Both the position numbers and the translations under genes were made by a program. From Aurantiacibacter zhengii (lineage in GTDB: Bacteria > Pseudomonadota > Alphaproteobacteria > Sphingomonadales > Sphingomonadaceae), in the NCBI RefSeq assembly GCF_003584125.1, contig NZ_QXFL01000002.1, positions 620,001-684,000 of the forward strand: a stretch of DNA of 64,000 bases, given 5' to 3'. This document shows positions 8,889-18,473 of this stretch, piece by piece; the first letter of the stretch is position 1; the number at the start of each line of letters is the position of its first letter. Under the pieces are notes generated by a model, which had not been told where the DNA came from, did not search any database, and was given only the letters and a program-made list of their open reading frames with translations.

Positions 8889-9647
8889 GTGACGCATTCC
8901 ACAAACAAGCGGCAGGGCGAGGTTGCGCTGGTCACTGGTGCAACGACAGGCATTGGTGAGGCTGTTGCTTATGCGCTGGCCGATTTGGGCCTATCTGTCA
9001 TCGTGAGCGGGCGCCGCATAGATCGGCTAGAAGCGGTGGCCGAAACGATCCGAACCAAAGGCGTAGACGCTCATGTCATGGCATGTGACATCGCAGATGC
9101 GTCGGCATTGGAAGCGATGTTTGCCGATATTCGCAGCAAAGTTGGTAAACTGGACATACTCGTCAACAATGCCGGTATGGGATATCAAAGTGATATCGGT
9201 GATTTTGAAACCGCCGAGTTAAGCCTTGCGCTTGCCGTAAACGTTACCGGCGCAGCAATTTGTATCCGTGAATCAATTGCATTGATGGAGCATCGACCAG
9301 GCACGGCAATCATAACAGTTTCATCTATGGCCGCTCACAGGGTTCCTCCCGGCGGCTTTGGCATCTACTCTGCGACCAAACATGCATTGCGCGCAATTAT
9401 GGAGGCTTTGCGGATGGAATGCGTCAAGCTTTCTAGCCCGACAAAGATCGCCAGCATTTCCCCGGGCACGGTCGCTACCGAGTTTCACAAACTCTTCGCG
9501 CGAAGCGACAAGGATCCTACCGAAAAGCTGCCTTTCGAACGCCTGACGCCCGAGGATGTCGCACGTGCGGTGACTTTTGTTCTCGAAGCTCCGGCCCACG
9601 TTCAACTAAACGAGATAATGATCCGACCGATCGGCCAATTGGGGTGA
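8889..9647 (+). CDS. short-chain dehydrogenase/reductase
   Basis: A classical SDR: cofactor motif TGATTGIG near the N-terminus, NNAGMGY, catalytic Ser (TVSSMAAHR) and YSATK with the catalytic Tyr/Lys, then the SPGTVATEF segment. I prefer GTG 8889 because AAGGAG lies five bases upstream; ATG 8844 in the same frame has no ribosome site and would add 15 residues unlike SDR starts. The family oxidises secondary alcohols or reduces ketones with NAD(P). As first gene of an operon with P450s nearby, oxidation of a P450-made alcohol to a ketone is the simplest role. Confidence 0.88.
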   Translation: MTHSTNKRQGEVALVTGATTGIGEAVAYALADLGLSVIVSGRRIDRLEAVAETIRTKGVDAHVMACDIADASALEAMFADIRSKVGKLDILVNNAGMGYQSDIGDFETAELSLALAVNVTGAAICIRESIALMEHRPGTAIITVSSMAAHRVPPGGFGIYSATKHALRAIMEALRMECVKLSSPTKIASISPGTVATEFHKLFARSDKDPTEKLPFERLTPEDVARAVTFVLEAPAHVQLNEIMIRPIGQLG

Positions 9648-9654
9648 AGAGTTG

Positions 9655-11208
9655 ATGGAGTACACAGTTGCAAATATCGTCCGCGAGCGTTTTAGGACGG
9701 ATCCGGACCGATTGGCGATCAGTTCGGAGGACAGGGATATTGACTGGACAGGCATGTACTTGGCTGCACGTCGGGTTGCCAGCGCGCTCACCAACTCCGG
9801 GATAAACCCGCAGGATCGCGTTTCCTTTATCGATCGCAATTGCATCGAATATTTCGAGTTCATTTTCGGCTGCGCGCTTGCCAATGTGATCCCCGTACCC
9901 ATAAACTGGCGGCTCACTCCGACCGAAATCAAAGAAACCCTGCTGGACGCCAACTCAAAACTGCTGATCGCTGGGGAAGAGTTCTGGCCAGCGATTGAAT
10001 CCATAGAGGGTAGCATTTCCGAGCAGTTGCAAGTGATCGCTATTGGCGAGCATGATCGCTGGTCAGATTACACCGAGTGGTGCGGGACGGGCGACCCTGC
10101 CGACCCGATGCTGCCCGTTAAACCCGGCGATATAGCGATACATTTCTACTCCAGCGGAACGACTGGAAAACCGAAAGGCATTTTGTGGAGTGCTGCCAAT
10201 GCGGAATATCTGCTTCGCGATACTAGCAGGCATTATGGCATCCTTCGCGATGACGTAAGCTTGCTGATAATGCCGCTTTATCATAGCGGCGGAACAGGCT
10301 GGGCGCTTTGCGGCATGATTAATGGTTGCCTCTCTGTTTGTCTGCGGCAGTTTTCAGCACGGCCAGTGCTTGAACTGATTGCGGACAGGGGCATTACGGT
10401 CGCCATGTTCGTCCCTGCAATGCTGGCACAATTGTGTGCGCAGACAGACGCAGAAAGCTTCACAGGCTCAATGCGGCAAGTAAATTATACTGGCTCCCCC
10501 ATATCGGAACATGATCTGGTCGCGTCGATGAAGGTCTTTGATGCAGAATTCATCCAGAATTACGGGTTGGCTGAAACAACTGGCGGCTTTGCTCAACTTG
10601 ATGCTTGCGACCATGATCCTGGAGGTCCGCGGGCCTATCTGTTACGCTCTGTCGGTAAGGCCTATCCGGGCATAGAACTTAAGGTTGTTGATCCATTGAC
10701 CGGAAAGGATTGCGGACCCAACGAGTTTGGGGAGCTATGGACGCGGTCCGGACAAAACATGCCGGGATATTATAACTTGCCTGAATTAACCGCAGCAACG
10801 ATCACCCCAGATGGCTGGCTGAAAACCGGCGATGGCGGGCACATTGACGAAGATGGATATATCTTCCTTACCGACCGGCTGAAAGATGTCATTATTTCCG
10901 GCGGTGAGAACATCTATCCCACCGAAGTCGAAAGCCTGATCACCTCGCACCCCGCGGTGGCCGAGGTGGCGGTGATCGGTGTGCCAAGTGATCGCTGGGG
11001 CGAAACCGTTACAGCCATCATCGTTTTGCATAGTGGTGCCCACATTACAGAAGGCGATGTAATCAGCTTTTGCAAAGCAGATTTAGCGAGCTTCAAATGT
11101 CCCAAATCGGTCAAGTTCACCGATGCCCTGCCGCGCAATCCGACCGGCAAATTACTCAAGGCCGAATTGCGCAATATGTATCAGGAAATACCAACCAGCC
11201 CGGCTTAA
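9655..11208 (+). CDS. acyl-CoA synthetase (AMP-forming)
   Basis: A 517-residue ANL-superfamily ligase. The P-loop-like motif is HFYSSGTTGKPKG, followed by YGLAETTGG, the hinge region LKTGDGGHIDEDGYIFLTDR, GGENIYPTEVE and the catalytic Lys in NPTGKLLK. It activates a carboxylic acid with ATP and CoA. It starts eight bases after the SDR stop and is followed by an enoyl-CoA hydratase, so it probably primes a ring-opened acid for beta-oxidation-like steps. The chain length or ring substrate is not predictable here. Confidence 0.9.
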   Translation: MEYTVANIVRERFRTDPDRLAISSEDRDIDWTGMYLAARRVASALTNSGINPQDRVSFIDRNCIEYFEFIFGCALANVIPVPINWRLTPTEIKETLLDANSKLLIAGEEFWPAIESIEGSISEQLQVIAIGEHDRWSDYTEWCGTGDPADPMLPVKPGDIAIHFYSSGTTGKPKGILWSAANAEYLLRDTSRHYGILRDDVSLLIMPLYHSGGTGWALCGMINGCLSVCLRQFSARPVLELIADRGITVAMFVPAMLAQLCAQTDAESFTGSMRQVNYTGSPISEHDLVASMKVFDAEFIQNYGLAETTGGFAQLDACDHDPGGPRAYLLRSVGKAYPGIELKVVDPLTGKDCGPNEFGELWTRSGQNMPGYYNLPELTAATITPDGWLKTGDGGHIDEDGYIFLTDRLKDVIISGGENIYPTEVESLITSHPAVAEVAVIGVPSDRWGETVTAIIVLHSGAHITEGDVISFCKADLASFKCPKSVKFTDALPRNPTGKLLKAELRNMYQEIPTSPA

Positions 11209-11262
11209 TGAGCGCGCAAGCATGCCAATTGCGACAAGCAACACTTAACCGGAGAATCCAGT

Positions 11263-12033
11263 ATGAGTAATGATGGTGCAATCACTGTCAAAAAAGACGG
11301 TGCCATCACAACGATTACTTACGATCGGCAGGAGAAGCTCAACGCGCTCACAGCCAAAATGTCGCGCGAGCTATTGGCAGCCATTGCGGACCTGGATGGC
11401 GACGATACCGCATCGGTCGGCATCCTTACAGGTGCCGGTCGCGCCTTTTCAGTTGGGGGCGATCTGGCTTTGGAGGAGACATTTACTGCACACACTTTCC
11501 GGCTAGAACTGGAAATGTTCGCCGAAACCGTGATGGCGATTCTTTCGTGCAGCAAGCCTATCATCTGCAAGATGAACGGTCATGCGGTCGGCTGGGGAGC
11601 AACCATGGCGCTATTTTGCGATATCATTATCGCCAGCAACAAGGCCAAAATCGGTGACCCCCACGTTAATGTCGGTCTATCCACCGGCGACGGAGCTTCG
11701 GTGATCTGGCCGCAATTGGCTGGCTATCCCAGAGCCAAGCAGTATTTGTTGACCGGCGAGCTGATGGGGGCTGTGAAGGCGGAGCGATGGGGTCTCGTCA
11801 ATGAAGTTTGCCGGCCTGAACAGCTTGATGATCGCGTGCTTGAGATTGCGCAGCTGATTGCTGAAAAGCCGCGCCTTTCTGTCGCCATGACCAAGGCGTC
11901 TGTGAATATTGCCCTCAAGCAGGCAGTACGATCAGCAATGGACAGTTACATCACTTATGAATGCACCACTCAGCAGCACCCCGATCACTTAATCGCCGTG
12001 CGCAGATTTATGAACACGCGCAAGAGCCGGTAG
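11263..12033 (+). CDS. enoyl-CoA hydratase/isomerase
   Basis: A 256-residue crotonase-fold protein. The CoA-binding stretch is EKLNALTAKM, and the oxyanion-hole segments are GAGRAFSVGGDL and MNGHAVGWGATMALFCDIIIAS. The start ATG follows a GGAGA site. Position 130-140 reads DPHVNVGLSTGDG, so one of the usual catalytic glutamates is not obvious, which leaves room for an isomerase, a hydrolase or a ring-cleaving crotonase. It is co-directional with the acyl-CoA synthetase 54 bp upstream. Confidence 0.88.
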   Translation: MSNDGAITVKKDGAITTITYDRQEKLNALTAKMSRELLAAIADLDGDDTASVGILTGAGRAFSVGGDLALEETFTAHTFRLELEMFAETVMAILSCSKPIICKMNGHAVGWGATMALFCDIIIASNKAKIGDPHVNVGLSTGDGASVIWPQLAGYPRAKQYLLTGELMGAVKAERWGLVNEVCRPEQLDDRVLEIAQLIAEKPRLSVAMTKASVNIALKQAVRSAMDSYITYECTTQQHPDHLIAVRRFMNTRKSR

Positions 12034-12068
12034 TTGCTGCGAATAAGGCGTGAGCGGGAGATACAAGG

Positions 12069-12836
12069 ATGAACACCAGAACGCGGCAGACTATTTTCAC
12101 CGAGGAACACGGTTCAGGCAGCGAGATATTATTACTAATCCATGGTCTCGGTACCAATGGAGCGACCTGGGATCCTGTGGTGAAAATCGCGCGTCGCGAA
12201 TGGGCTGGCAAGATTGTTGTGCCGGACCTGCGCGGTCATGGCCGATCCGGCCATTTTGATACCTATTCCTACGGCGCAATGGCAGCCGACCTTGGTGCCG
12301 TAGTGCAAAATGCCAGCAGCGTCAGCATAATTGGCCATTCGCTTGGTGGGGCGCTTGGCGCAATGTTGGCAAGCGGTTGGTTCGGCCCGCAAATCGCCCG
12401 TGTATTGGCGCTTTCTGTAAAGGTTTCTTGGGCGCCCGAAGAAATCGCTATGGCGCACGAAATTGCCAAGGGCAGTTCGCGGGTTATGGCGACCCGCGAA
12501 GAAGCCATAGAGCGCTATTTCAAGATGTCAGGCCTATTAGGGCACGCTGCGCAAATGCAAAGATCGGGTGAAATCGGCGTTAAAGAATACAATGGCGGCT
12601 TCCGATTAGCCGCCGATCAAGCCATCTTTGGCAGCGCTGCTATGGGTGTGCCGGAGATATTGAAGCTGCCTCGTTGTCCGGTGGTGCTTGCAACTGGCGA
12701 AAATGATCCGCTGGCACCGCCGGCTGATTTTTCAGCATCGGGCATTAACGTGCACACAATTTCCGGCGCAGGCCATCAGACACCTATCGAAGCTGCCAGC
12801 GAGACCTGGGCGATATTTTCGGGCATCACGGTTTGA
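12069..12836 (+). CDS. alpha/beta hydrolase (255 aa)
   Basis: A compact alpha/beta hydrolase: oxyanion strand IHGLGTNGATWDPV, nucleophile elbow GHSLGGALG (Ser about residue 96), and C-terminal His in GAGHQTPIEA. The length is typical of esterases, lactonases and meta-cleavage hydrolases. It lies between the enoyl-CoA hydratase and a KstD-like flavoprotein in one run, so it could open a lactone or a 1,3-diketone made by the flavoenzymes. It is unrelated in layout to the larger hydrolase at 2846. Confidence 0.85.
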   Translation: MNTRTRQTIFTEEHGSGSEILLLIHGLGTNGATWDPVVKIARREWAGKIVVPDLRGHGRSGHFDTYSYGAMAADLGAVVQNASSVSIIGHSLGGALGAMLASGWFGPQIARVLALSVKVSWAPEEIAMAHEIAKGSSRVMATREEAIERYFKMSGLLGHAAQMQRSGEIGVKEYNGGFRLAADQAIFGSAAMGVPEILKLPRCPVVLATGENDPLAPPADFSASGINVHTISGAGHQTPIEAASETWAIFSGITV

Positions 12837-12855
12837 AACTAAGGCGGGCCTGCAA

Positions 12856-14571
12856 ATGACGGAGCAGGTTCCTCCAGCTGCCGACCTTGTTGTCGTTGGC
12901 TCTGGCGCGGCCGGTTTAACCGCAGCAATCACTGCAGCATCGCACGGGGCAACAGTTGTTGTGCTGGAAAAATCACGATGGATCGGTGGCACAAGTGCAA
13001 TTTCCGGCGGCGGGGTTTGGATTCCCGGAAGTGAAGTTAAGGGCAGCACCAATGGAGAGAGCGCCCAGAATGCCCGACAAGATCAGACTGCTCTGGCCTA
13101 TTTGCAATCAGTGATCGGGCCCGATTGCGACACTCGCGCGATAGAGGAATTTCTCGATCAGGGCCCGAAAGCCATCCGCTTTCTTCAAGAGCATACCGCA
13201 CTGAAGTTTGCTGCCAGAGAGTTTTCTCCAGACTATTACTCCGAACTGGCCGATGCCACCGATACCAGCAGGGCGATTGACAGTGTCGAACTGGATGGCC
13301 GATCCTTGGGTTGTGACCTTGCTTTACTGCGTCCACCTGGCCTCGAAGCAACGATTTTGGGCGGGATGGCCGTGTCAGGGACAGATATCGCTCGGTTAAG
13401 AGCATTGTCTCGCTCTGCTTCTGCTTTCGTGCATTCAGCCAAGTTGGTGCTTCGTTTCGCGTTTCAGCGCCTTTTGCATGGGCGGGATACAAGGCTCGTT
13501 CTGGGGCAGGCGCTGATTGGCCGAATGCTGAAATCAGCGCGGGCTCTAAACGTTTCTATTATCACCGATGCTGACGTTGTCGATCTGGACACAACCGAAG
13601 GGGTCATCTGCGGTGTGACAGCGCTGATTGGTGGCGAGGCATATCGCATCCGTGCCCGGCGCGGCGTAGTGCTTGCTGCGGGTGGTTTTGCAATGGATCA
13701 AAAAACGCTTAGTAAATGGCTCCCCGATATAGCTTTGCGCCATGCTGTGGGAGCTACCGAGAACACCGGCGATGGCCTGAAAATGGGATTGGCAGCAGGG
13801 GGCACGCAAGATTTTTCGACGGATCGCGAAACCGCCTATGGCGTGCCTGTCTCACATTGGCAGTCCAGAGAGGGTACTGTAATTACATTCCCGCATTTCG
13901 TAACAGACCGTGCGAAACCGGGGGTCATTGCCGTAAGTCCTGCTGGCACGCGCTTCGTGAACGAGGCCGATTCCTACCACGAATTCGTCCGCGCAATGTT
14001 GGGAGCGACGCGCGGCCCAATGTCCCATGCCTACCTGATCTGTGACCGAAAAGCCATGAACCATTATGGCCTTGGCCTTGCTCGTCCCTGGCCATTTCCC
14101 CGTCGCCACCTGTTGCGCGATGGTTATATTCTCATGGCGAATACGATAGAGGAATTGGCTATGAGGATAAACGTCGATCCGGTGGCGCTCAAACATACAA
14201 TTGAGCGATACAATAGCCACGCCAAAAAGGGAGAAGATAAGGATTTTGGGAAAGGAAGGAGCAGCTACAACCGTTCTGTCGGAGATCCAGATGTACGCCC
14301 AAATCCGTGCATCGCCCCTCTGCAAGTATCACCATTCTTTGCCTTAAAGCTCTATCCAGGCAATCTTGGGACTAGCCGAGGATTAAAGACAGATCTCTCC
14401 GCATGCGTTCTAGATTCTTACGGCGAGCCTATCGAAGGGCTCTATGCTGCCGGAAATGATGCCGATGCCATTTTTCGCGGAAATTACCCTGGGCCAGGGA
14501 CTTCGCTCGGCCTTGCAATCACGGGCGGATACATCGCCGGCCTGCATGCATCCGGTCGCGCCGGCACCTGA
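12856..14571 (+). CDS. FAD-dependent dehydrogenase, KstD/fumarate-reductase type
   Basis: The N-terminal dinucleotide fold is DLVVVGSGAAGLTAAITAASHGATVVVLEK, followed by GGTSAISGGGVWIPG. The C-terminus has YAAGNDADAIFRGNYPGPGTSLGLAITGGYIAG, very like 3-ketosteroid delta-1-dehydrogenases. The start ATG 12856 gives 571 residues; the frame is open further upstream but that stretch overlaps the hydrolase gene. The family introduces or reduces a C=C bond next to a ring ketone using FAD. With a second paralogue at 20633, the pathway likely desaturates a cyclic ketone. It is the last gene of the run started at dyad B. Confidence 0.85.
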   Translation: MTEQVPPAADLVVVGSGAAGLTAAITAASHGATVVVLEKSRWIGGTSAISGGGVWIPGSEVKGSTNGESAQNARQDQTALAYLQSVIGPDCDTRAIEEFLDQGPKAIRFLQEHTALKFAAREFSPDYYSELADATDTSRAIDSVELDGRSLGCDLALLRPPGLEATILGGMAVSGTDIARLRALSRSASAFVHSAKLVLRFAFQRLLHGRDTRLVLGQALIGRMLKSARALNVSIITDADVVDLDTTEGVICGVTALIGGEAYRIRARRGVVLAAGGFAMDQKTLSKWLPDIALRHAVGATENTGDGLKMGLAAGGTQDFSTDRETAYGVPVSHWQSREGTVITFPHFVTDRAKPGVIAVSPAGTRFVNEADSYHEFVRAMLGATRGPMSHAYLICDRKAMNHYGLGLARPWPFPRRHLLRDGYILMANTIEELAMRINVDPVALKHTIERYNSHAKKGEDKDFGKGRSSYNRSVGDPDVRPNPCIAPLQVSPFFALKLYPGNLGTSRGLKTDLSACVLDSYGEPIEGLYAAGNDADAIFRGNYPGPGTSLGLAITGGYIAGLHASGRAGT

Positions 14572-14584
14572 GGTAATAGTCGAT

Positions 14585-14604
14585 TGTCCCTGACAATGGG
14601 GACG
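14585..14604. promoter_or_regulatory. Regulon dyad, copy C
   Basis: TGTCCCTGACAATGGGGACG: half-sites TGTCCC and GGGACG around 8 bp. It lies 91 bp upstream of the CYP101-like P450 start and 13 bp after the preceding stop. A TATCTG hexamer starts 21 nt beyond the dyad, in the position expected for a -10. Confidence 0.65.
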
Positions 14605-14695
14605 CTCGCTCGCCCGCAGGTATTGTATCTGGGCGGAATGCTGACGTAATTGCGACCAGTCAGTTCCAAGATAATAGTGCTTACAGGAGAATGCC

Positions 14696-15940
14696 ATGAA
14701 TTCCGTCAACCCCGCTATCACTCCGGAAGGCGCCCTTCCTGATAACGTACCTCAGGACAGGGTCTTTGATATCGACCTGTTTAAACTCGACCAGGTTGAA
14801 GACGGCTATCAAGAAGCAATGATGAAGCTGCAAAAACCCGAAATACCTAGCATCATATGGACACCTCGCAACGGCGGTCACTGGATCGTAACGCGCGCGC
14901 AAGCGGTGCAAGAGGTGTTGCAAAACCCCGATCCTTTCAGCTCCCAAGTGATCGTACTGCCCAAAGAAGCTGGCGAGAAATATGACTTCATTCCGACGCG
15001 ACTCGATCCGCCAGAACACAAGGCCTATCGCAAGGTCATCAACAACGTCCTCGATCCTCGGCAGATGCGTAATATTGAAGATTCAGTGCGGCAGACATCG
15101 ATCGACCTGATCGAGGCTTTCGCGGCGAAGGGGAAATGCGACTTTACCACTGAATATGCCGAACAATTCCCTGTTCGAGTTTTCATGGCGATGGTCGATC
15201 TGCCGCTTAGCGATGCGCCGATCCTGATGGAATTTGCAGGGCAGATTCTGCGTCCGGCAGGAACCACTCCAGCAGAAATGGCCGTATCTCTCGAGAGAGC
15301 GATCAAGGGTTTTTATGACTACCTTGATCCGATCCTGAACGAGCGGCGAGGTAAAGATGGCGATGATATGATTTCCAGGATCATCAATAGCGAAATCAAC
15401 GGCGAGCCGATGATCCATAGCGAAGCATTGAACATCATCGCCAATTTGCTGCTTGCTGGCCTCGACACGGTTGTCAGCTTTCTCAGCTTCGTGATGATCT
15501 TCCTTGGCCGCAACCCGGACCATGTGAAGCAGCTTCGTGACGATCCCAGCATGATTCCACGTGCTGCCGAAGAATTGCTGCGGCGGTTCCCGATTGTGGC
15601 GGATGCTCGCATGGTTGCTCGTGATACCGAATATGAAGGCGTAACTCTCAAAAAGGGCGACATGATCCAAGTGCCAACAGTCTATAGTGGGCTGGATGAA
15701 TCGCTTAATGATGATCCGTGGACTGTGGACTTCCATCGCCGCCGACCGCTCCACAATACATTTGGAGACGGGCCGCATCGCTGCGCCGGTATGCATCTGG
15801 CGCGGATGGAAATCGCGATCACCCTGAAGGAATGGATTGCGCGTATCCCCGAATTTCGGCTCGGCTCCAATGCAAAGCCCGAATACGCTTCCGGGATGGT
15901 GGCAACCGTTAAATGTGTTCCGCTTGAGTGGGACGTCTGA
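14696..15940 (+). CDS. CYP101-like cytochrome P450 (P450cam family), first copy
   Basis: 414 residues aligning end to end with P450cam as I remember it. I-helix LLLAGLDTVVSFLSF keeps the Asp251/Thr252 pair; heme loop TFGDGPHRCAGMHLAR has Cys363. Residues equivalent to Tyr96 and Thr101 are kept (GEKYDFIPT), as are Val295, Asp297 and Arg299 (IVADARM). Phe87, Leu244 and Val247 are changed, so the pocket differs. A GGAGAATGCC leader precedes the ATG. It would hydroxylate a small cyclic ketone or terpenoid, with electrons from the ferredoxin encoded 112 bp downstream. Dyad C lies upstream. Confidence 0.92.
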   Translation: MNSVNPAITPEGALPDNVPQDRVFDIDLFKLDQVEDGYQEAMMKLQKPEIPSIIWTPRNGGHWIVTRAQAVQEVLQNPDPFSSQVIVLPKEAGEKYDFIPTRLDPPEHKAYRKVINNVLDPRQMRNIEDSVRQTSIDLIEAFAAKGKCDFTTEYAEQFPVRVFMAMVDLPLSDAPILMEFAGQILRPAGTTPAEMAVSLERAIKGFYDYLDPILNERRGKDGDDMISRIINSEINGEPMIHSEALNIIANLLLAGLDTVVSFLSFVMIFLGRNPDHVKQLRDDPSMIPRAAEELLRRFPIVADARMVARDTEYEGVTLKKGDMIQVPTVYSGLDESLNDDPWTVDFHRRRPLHNTFGDGPHRCAGMHLARMEIAITLKEWIARIPEFRLGSNAKPEYASGMVATVKCVPLEWDV

Positions 15941-16052
15941 AGGCGTCTTTCTCAAACTTTGCTGATTGTCGTGCGATCTCGGTTTGCAGTTAAGCTGGCA
16001 AGCCGGGATCGCATTCTAAGGGCACCTACGGGGAGCCAACAGGAGTGTGCGA

Positions 16053-16370
16053 ATGATTACGATTCAAGTTTTGACGCGCGACGGTGCGGATGTTTCAGTT
16101 CAGGGTGAGGAAGGTACATCACTTATGGAAGCCCTGCGTGATGGCGGCATCGACGAATTGCTCGCCCAATGCGGGGGGCAATGTTCGTGCGCGACGTGCC
16201 ATGTCGTTGTCGATCCAGCTTTTGCCAGCAATCTTCCATCTATGTCTGATGACGAAGACGACCTGCTGGACAGCTCAGACCACCGTCAGCCAACGTCTCG
16301 TCTCTCCTGCCAGATCCCCGTCACCCCGGAACTCAATGGAATTCGCGTGGCGGTTGCGGCCGAGGGATAA
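16053..16370 (+). CDS. putidaredoxin-type [2Fe-2S] ferredoxin
   Basis: 105 residues with the adrenodoxin/putidaredoxin spacing C-x5-C-x2-C ([10 protein letters not shown]) and a distal fourth Cys in RLSCQI. An extra Cys lies inside the first loop. ATG 16053 is preferred: AGGAG ends seven bases before it, whereas upstream GTG codons sit too close to that site. The acidic DDEDDLLD helix matches the partner-binding face of P450 ferredoxins. It would carry electrons from the reductase encoded at 25745 to the P450s. It follows the first CYP101-like gene in the same direction. Confidence 0.93.
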   Translation: MITIQVLTRDGADVSVQGEEGTSLMEALRDGGIDELLAQCGGQCSCATCHVVVDPAFASNLPSMSDDEDDLLDSSDHRQPTSRLSCQIPVTPELNGIRVAVAAEG

Positions 16371-16387
16371 TCACAGGGGAAGGTGGG

Positions 16388-17134
16388 ATGACTCGATCGA
16401 TGTCGATCAACCAATCAGACGAAAAACTGATTCTTCATTATGTGCGCACGTCTAATGGGCAAAAAATTGCTATCCTGCTTGAAGAAGCCGGCATCGACTA
16501 CGAAACGGTAGAGTATGACATTTTTGCTGGCGATCACCTCATCCCGGCCTTCCGTGAGATAAACCCCAATCAGCGGCTACCGGCTCTTGTTGATCCTGCA
16601 CCGGTCGGTGGTGGTGGTCAGGCACTTGTCCTCGCGGAAACCGGCGCAATGCTGCTCTACCTTTCCGAGAAATCCGGCAAATTTCTGTCGCCAGACATCT
16701 ATCGAAAGATGGAAGCCGTGCAATGGCTAGCATGGCAAATCTCTGGCCTTGGCCCAATGTTGGGTCAAGCCTATCATTTTGCCCGATACGCACCTGGCGG
16801 CCAGAAGTATGCGGTCGATCGCTATGCACGCGAAGCACGCCGTTTGCTGTCGGTGATGGAAGCCCGGCTAGCGGATCGGAAATATCTAGCGGTCGAGTAT
16901 TCCATCGCGGATATGGCCTGTTGGCCCTGGCTACAGAATGTCGCAAATATTGGAATTGACCGCGCTGAGTATCCGCAGGTGCAGCAATGGTTCGAAACAA
17001 TCAGGTCACGCCCAGCCGTGCAGCATGTGCTAAATGCAGATGAGCTGGCTGTACCGTCTGGTTACACACAGAAGCGAATGCAATTGACACCAAATCAGTG
17101 GTCAAACCTATTTGGCCGCACCATCGCCACTTGA
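16388..17134 (+). CDS. glutathione S-transferase (Nu-class-like)
   Basis: A 248-residue GST. The N-terminal thioredoxin-like domain contains the TSNGQKIAILLEE segment typical of the YfcG/YghU (Nu) class, which lacks the classical Tyr/Ser/Cys. It continues with NPNQRLPALVDP and ETGAMLLYLSEK, and then an all-helical C-terminal domain with IADMACWPW. It lies 17 bp after the ferredoxin and is likely co-transcribed. Nu-class enzymes act as disulfide-bond reductases or peroxidases; in catabolic clusters GSTs also open epoxides or isomerise. Its 3' end overlaps the opposing MFS gene by 27 bp. Confidence 0.87.
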   Translation: MTRSMSINQSDEKLILHYVRTSNGQKIAILLEEAGIDYETVEYDIFAGDHLIPAFREINPNQRLPALVDPAPVGGGGQALVLAETGAMLLYLSEKSGKFLSPDIYRKMEAVQWLAWQISGLGPMLGQAYHFARYAPGGQKYAVDRYAREARRLLSVMEARLADRKYLAVEYSIADMACWPWLQNVANIGIDRAEYPQVQQWFETIRSRPAVQHVLNADELAVPSGYTQKRMQLTPNQWSNLFGRTIAT

Positions 17135-18382
17135 TATACGGGGTTTGTGCTCAAACACCTGAGGATAGCGGCCCATAAATAACAGAAGCACCGCGCCCAG
17201 TGTATAAAGCATCGCGGCTGCAAAGAAGGCAATGTCGTAGCTGCCGAAATGGTCATGAGCGGCCGCGAATGCAAAAGGTGCAAAGCCAGCCGCCAGCGCC
17301 ATTGCGGCATAGGTCACTGCAAAAATGGTCGCATAGTGACGTAACCCGAAATAGCGCGCAGTGAGAAACGAGAGAAAGTCCAATTCTGCACCAGTCGCAA
17401 CGCCGATCAGGATGACGGCCAGAGTGACAAGTGCATAGCTGTAATCACCTGGCAAGATGACACAGGCCAAAACTGGCAGCATCGTTACAAAAGCGGCAAC
17501 CCCGGGTGCCCAAAGCCGATCAATGACAAGCCCGACAACCAGTCGGCCAAGAATGATCGATACGCCCAGGACGCTCTGTAGGTTTGCAGATTGTTGCGCC
17601 GACAATCCACGGTCGGAAAGCGACGGAATGAGGTTCGTAATGATCCCCGCTTGCGCAAGGTAGATACAGGTGATCGCCGCGAACAGGAGCCAGAAGCGAT
17701 ATCCCTTAAGCGCCTGCTTGACTGTAAAGCCCGTCAGCGATGAAGGCACTTCGGGCGATGATGGTCCAACACCTTGCACGTTGGATTTGTTAATTGGCAT
17801 CCGGAAAAATGCGAGCGCAAGGGGAAGCGCCAAAGCGACAGGTACTGTTGCCAAACCAACAAGGCTGGCAGTCACACCGTAATTGCCGATTAACCATGTT
17901 GTGAGCTGCGGGGCAAGAATTGCGCAAAGCCCTGTCCCGGTTAAAGCAATACCCAGCGCAAGCCCCAGCTGACGGTCAAAACTCAAAGTAATTCCGCGCG
18001 TCCAACTAACCGGATTTGAACCGCTGCCGAGGGTCGCCATGAGGATAAAAGCCAAGTAGAAAATTGGCAACGATCCAGCTGCGGATGCTGCCAGAAGAAA
18101 GGAAACGCTTACGCCTGTAAGGCCAAAAAGCGCGACCACTCTCGCTCCCCAGCGATCAACTGCGCGCCCCACCAGCGGCGACGCCAGCGCCCCTGCACCG
18201 ATGCTTAGCAGAATTGCGGTCTGGACGTCGGCCCTGCTCCATCCATAAGCTTCGGTCAGTGGTTTAGTGAGCGCGCCGATAGCATAAAATGGAAGCGCCA
18301 TGGCACTGCAGCCGATTCCCACTGATGCTGCGAGCAGGAGTGGGGCATTCTTTGCAACTTCATTCTCACGGACTTTCATCAT
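17108..18382 (-). CDS. MFS transporter (monocarboxylate/oxalate-formate antiporter-like)
   Basis: About 424 residues with 12 predicted hydrophobic segments and two six-helix halves split by a polar loop near residue 205. Segment LSIGAGALASPLVGRAVDRWGARVV holds the loop 2-3 MFS motif. I start at ATG 18382 (MMKVREN); an in-frame TTG at 18397 is possible. It would import the growth substrate or an acid intermediate across the inner membrane. It lies 91 bp downstream of the VOC gene on the same strand, so the pair is likely driven from dyad D. Confidence 0.85.
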   Translation of the reverse strand: MMKVRENEVAKNAPLLLAASVGIGCSAMALPFYAIGALTKPLTEAYGWSRADVQTAILLSIGAGALASPLVGRAVDRWGARVVALFGLTGVSVSFLLAASAAGSLPIFYLAFILMATLGSGSNPVSWTRGITLSFDRQLGLALGIALTGTGLCAILAPQLTTWLIGNYGVTASLVGLATVPVALALPLALAFFRMPINKSNVQGVGPSSPEVPSSLTGFTVKQALKGYRFWLLFAAITCIYLAQAGIITNLIPSLSDRGLSAQQSANLQSVLGVSIILGRLVVGLVIDRLWAPGVAAFVTMLPVLACVILPGDYSYALVTLAVILIGVATGAELDFLSFLTARYFGLRHYATIFAVTYAAMALAAGFAPFAFAAAHDHFGSYDIAFFAAAMLYTLGAVLLLFMGRYPQVFEHKPRISSGDGAAK

Positions 18383-18473
18383 GCGCGACCACGCCAACCT
18401 CTCATTCTGCAGCTATGGGCGCGACCAAGCGCTCCATGTGTAGTCTGCTGAGATCGCGGAGACTTCAAACTCA

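Noticed and set aside
12688-12855. A 56-codon N-terminal extension of the first KstD-like flavoprotein
   Set aside because: It overlaps the upstream hydrolase gene, and the FAD-binding strand begins just after ATG 12856, as in the family.
13376-13392. A seventh regulon dyad (TGTCAGGGACA)
   Set aside because: The half-sites are not 8 bp apart and the sequence lies inside the flavoprotein gene.
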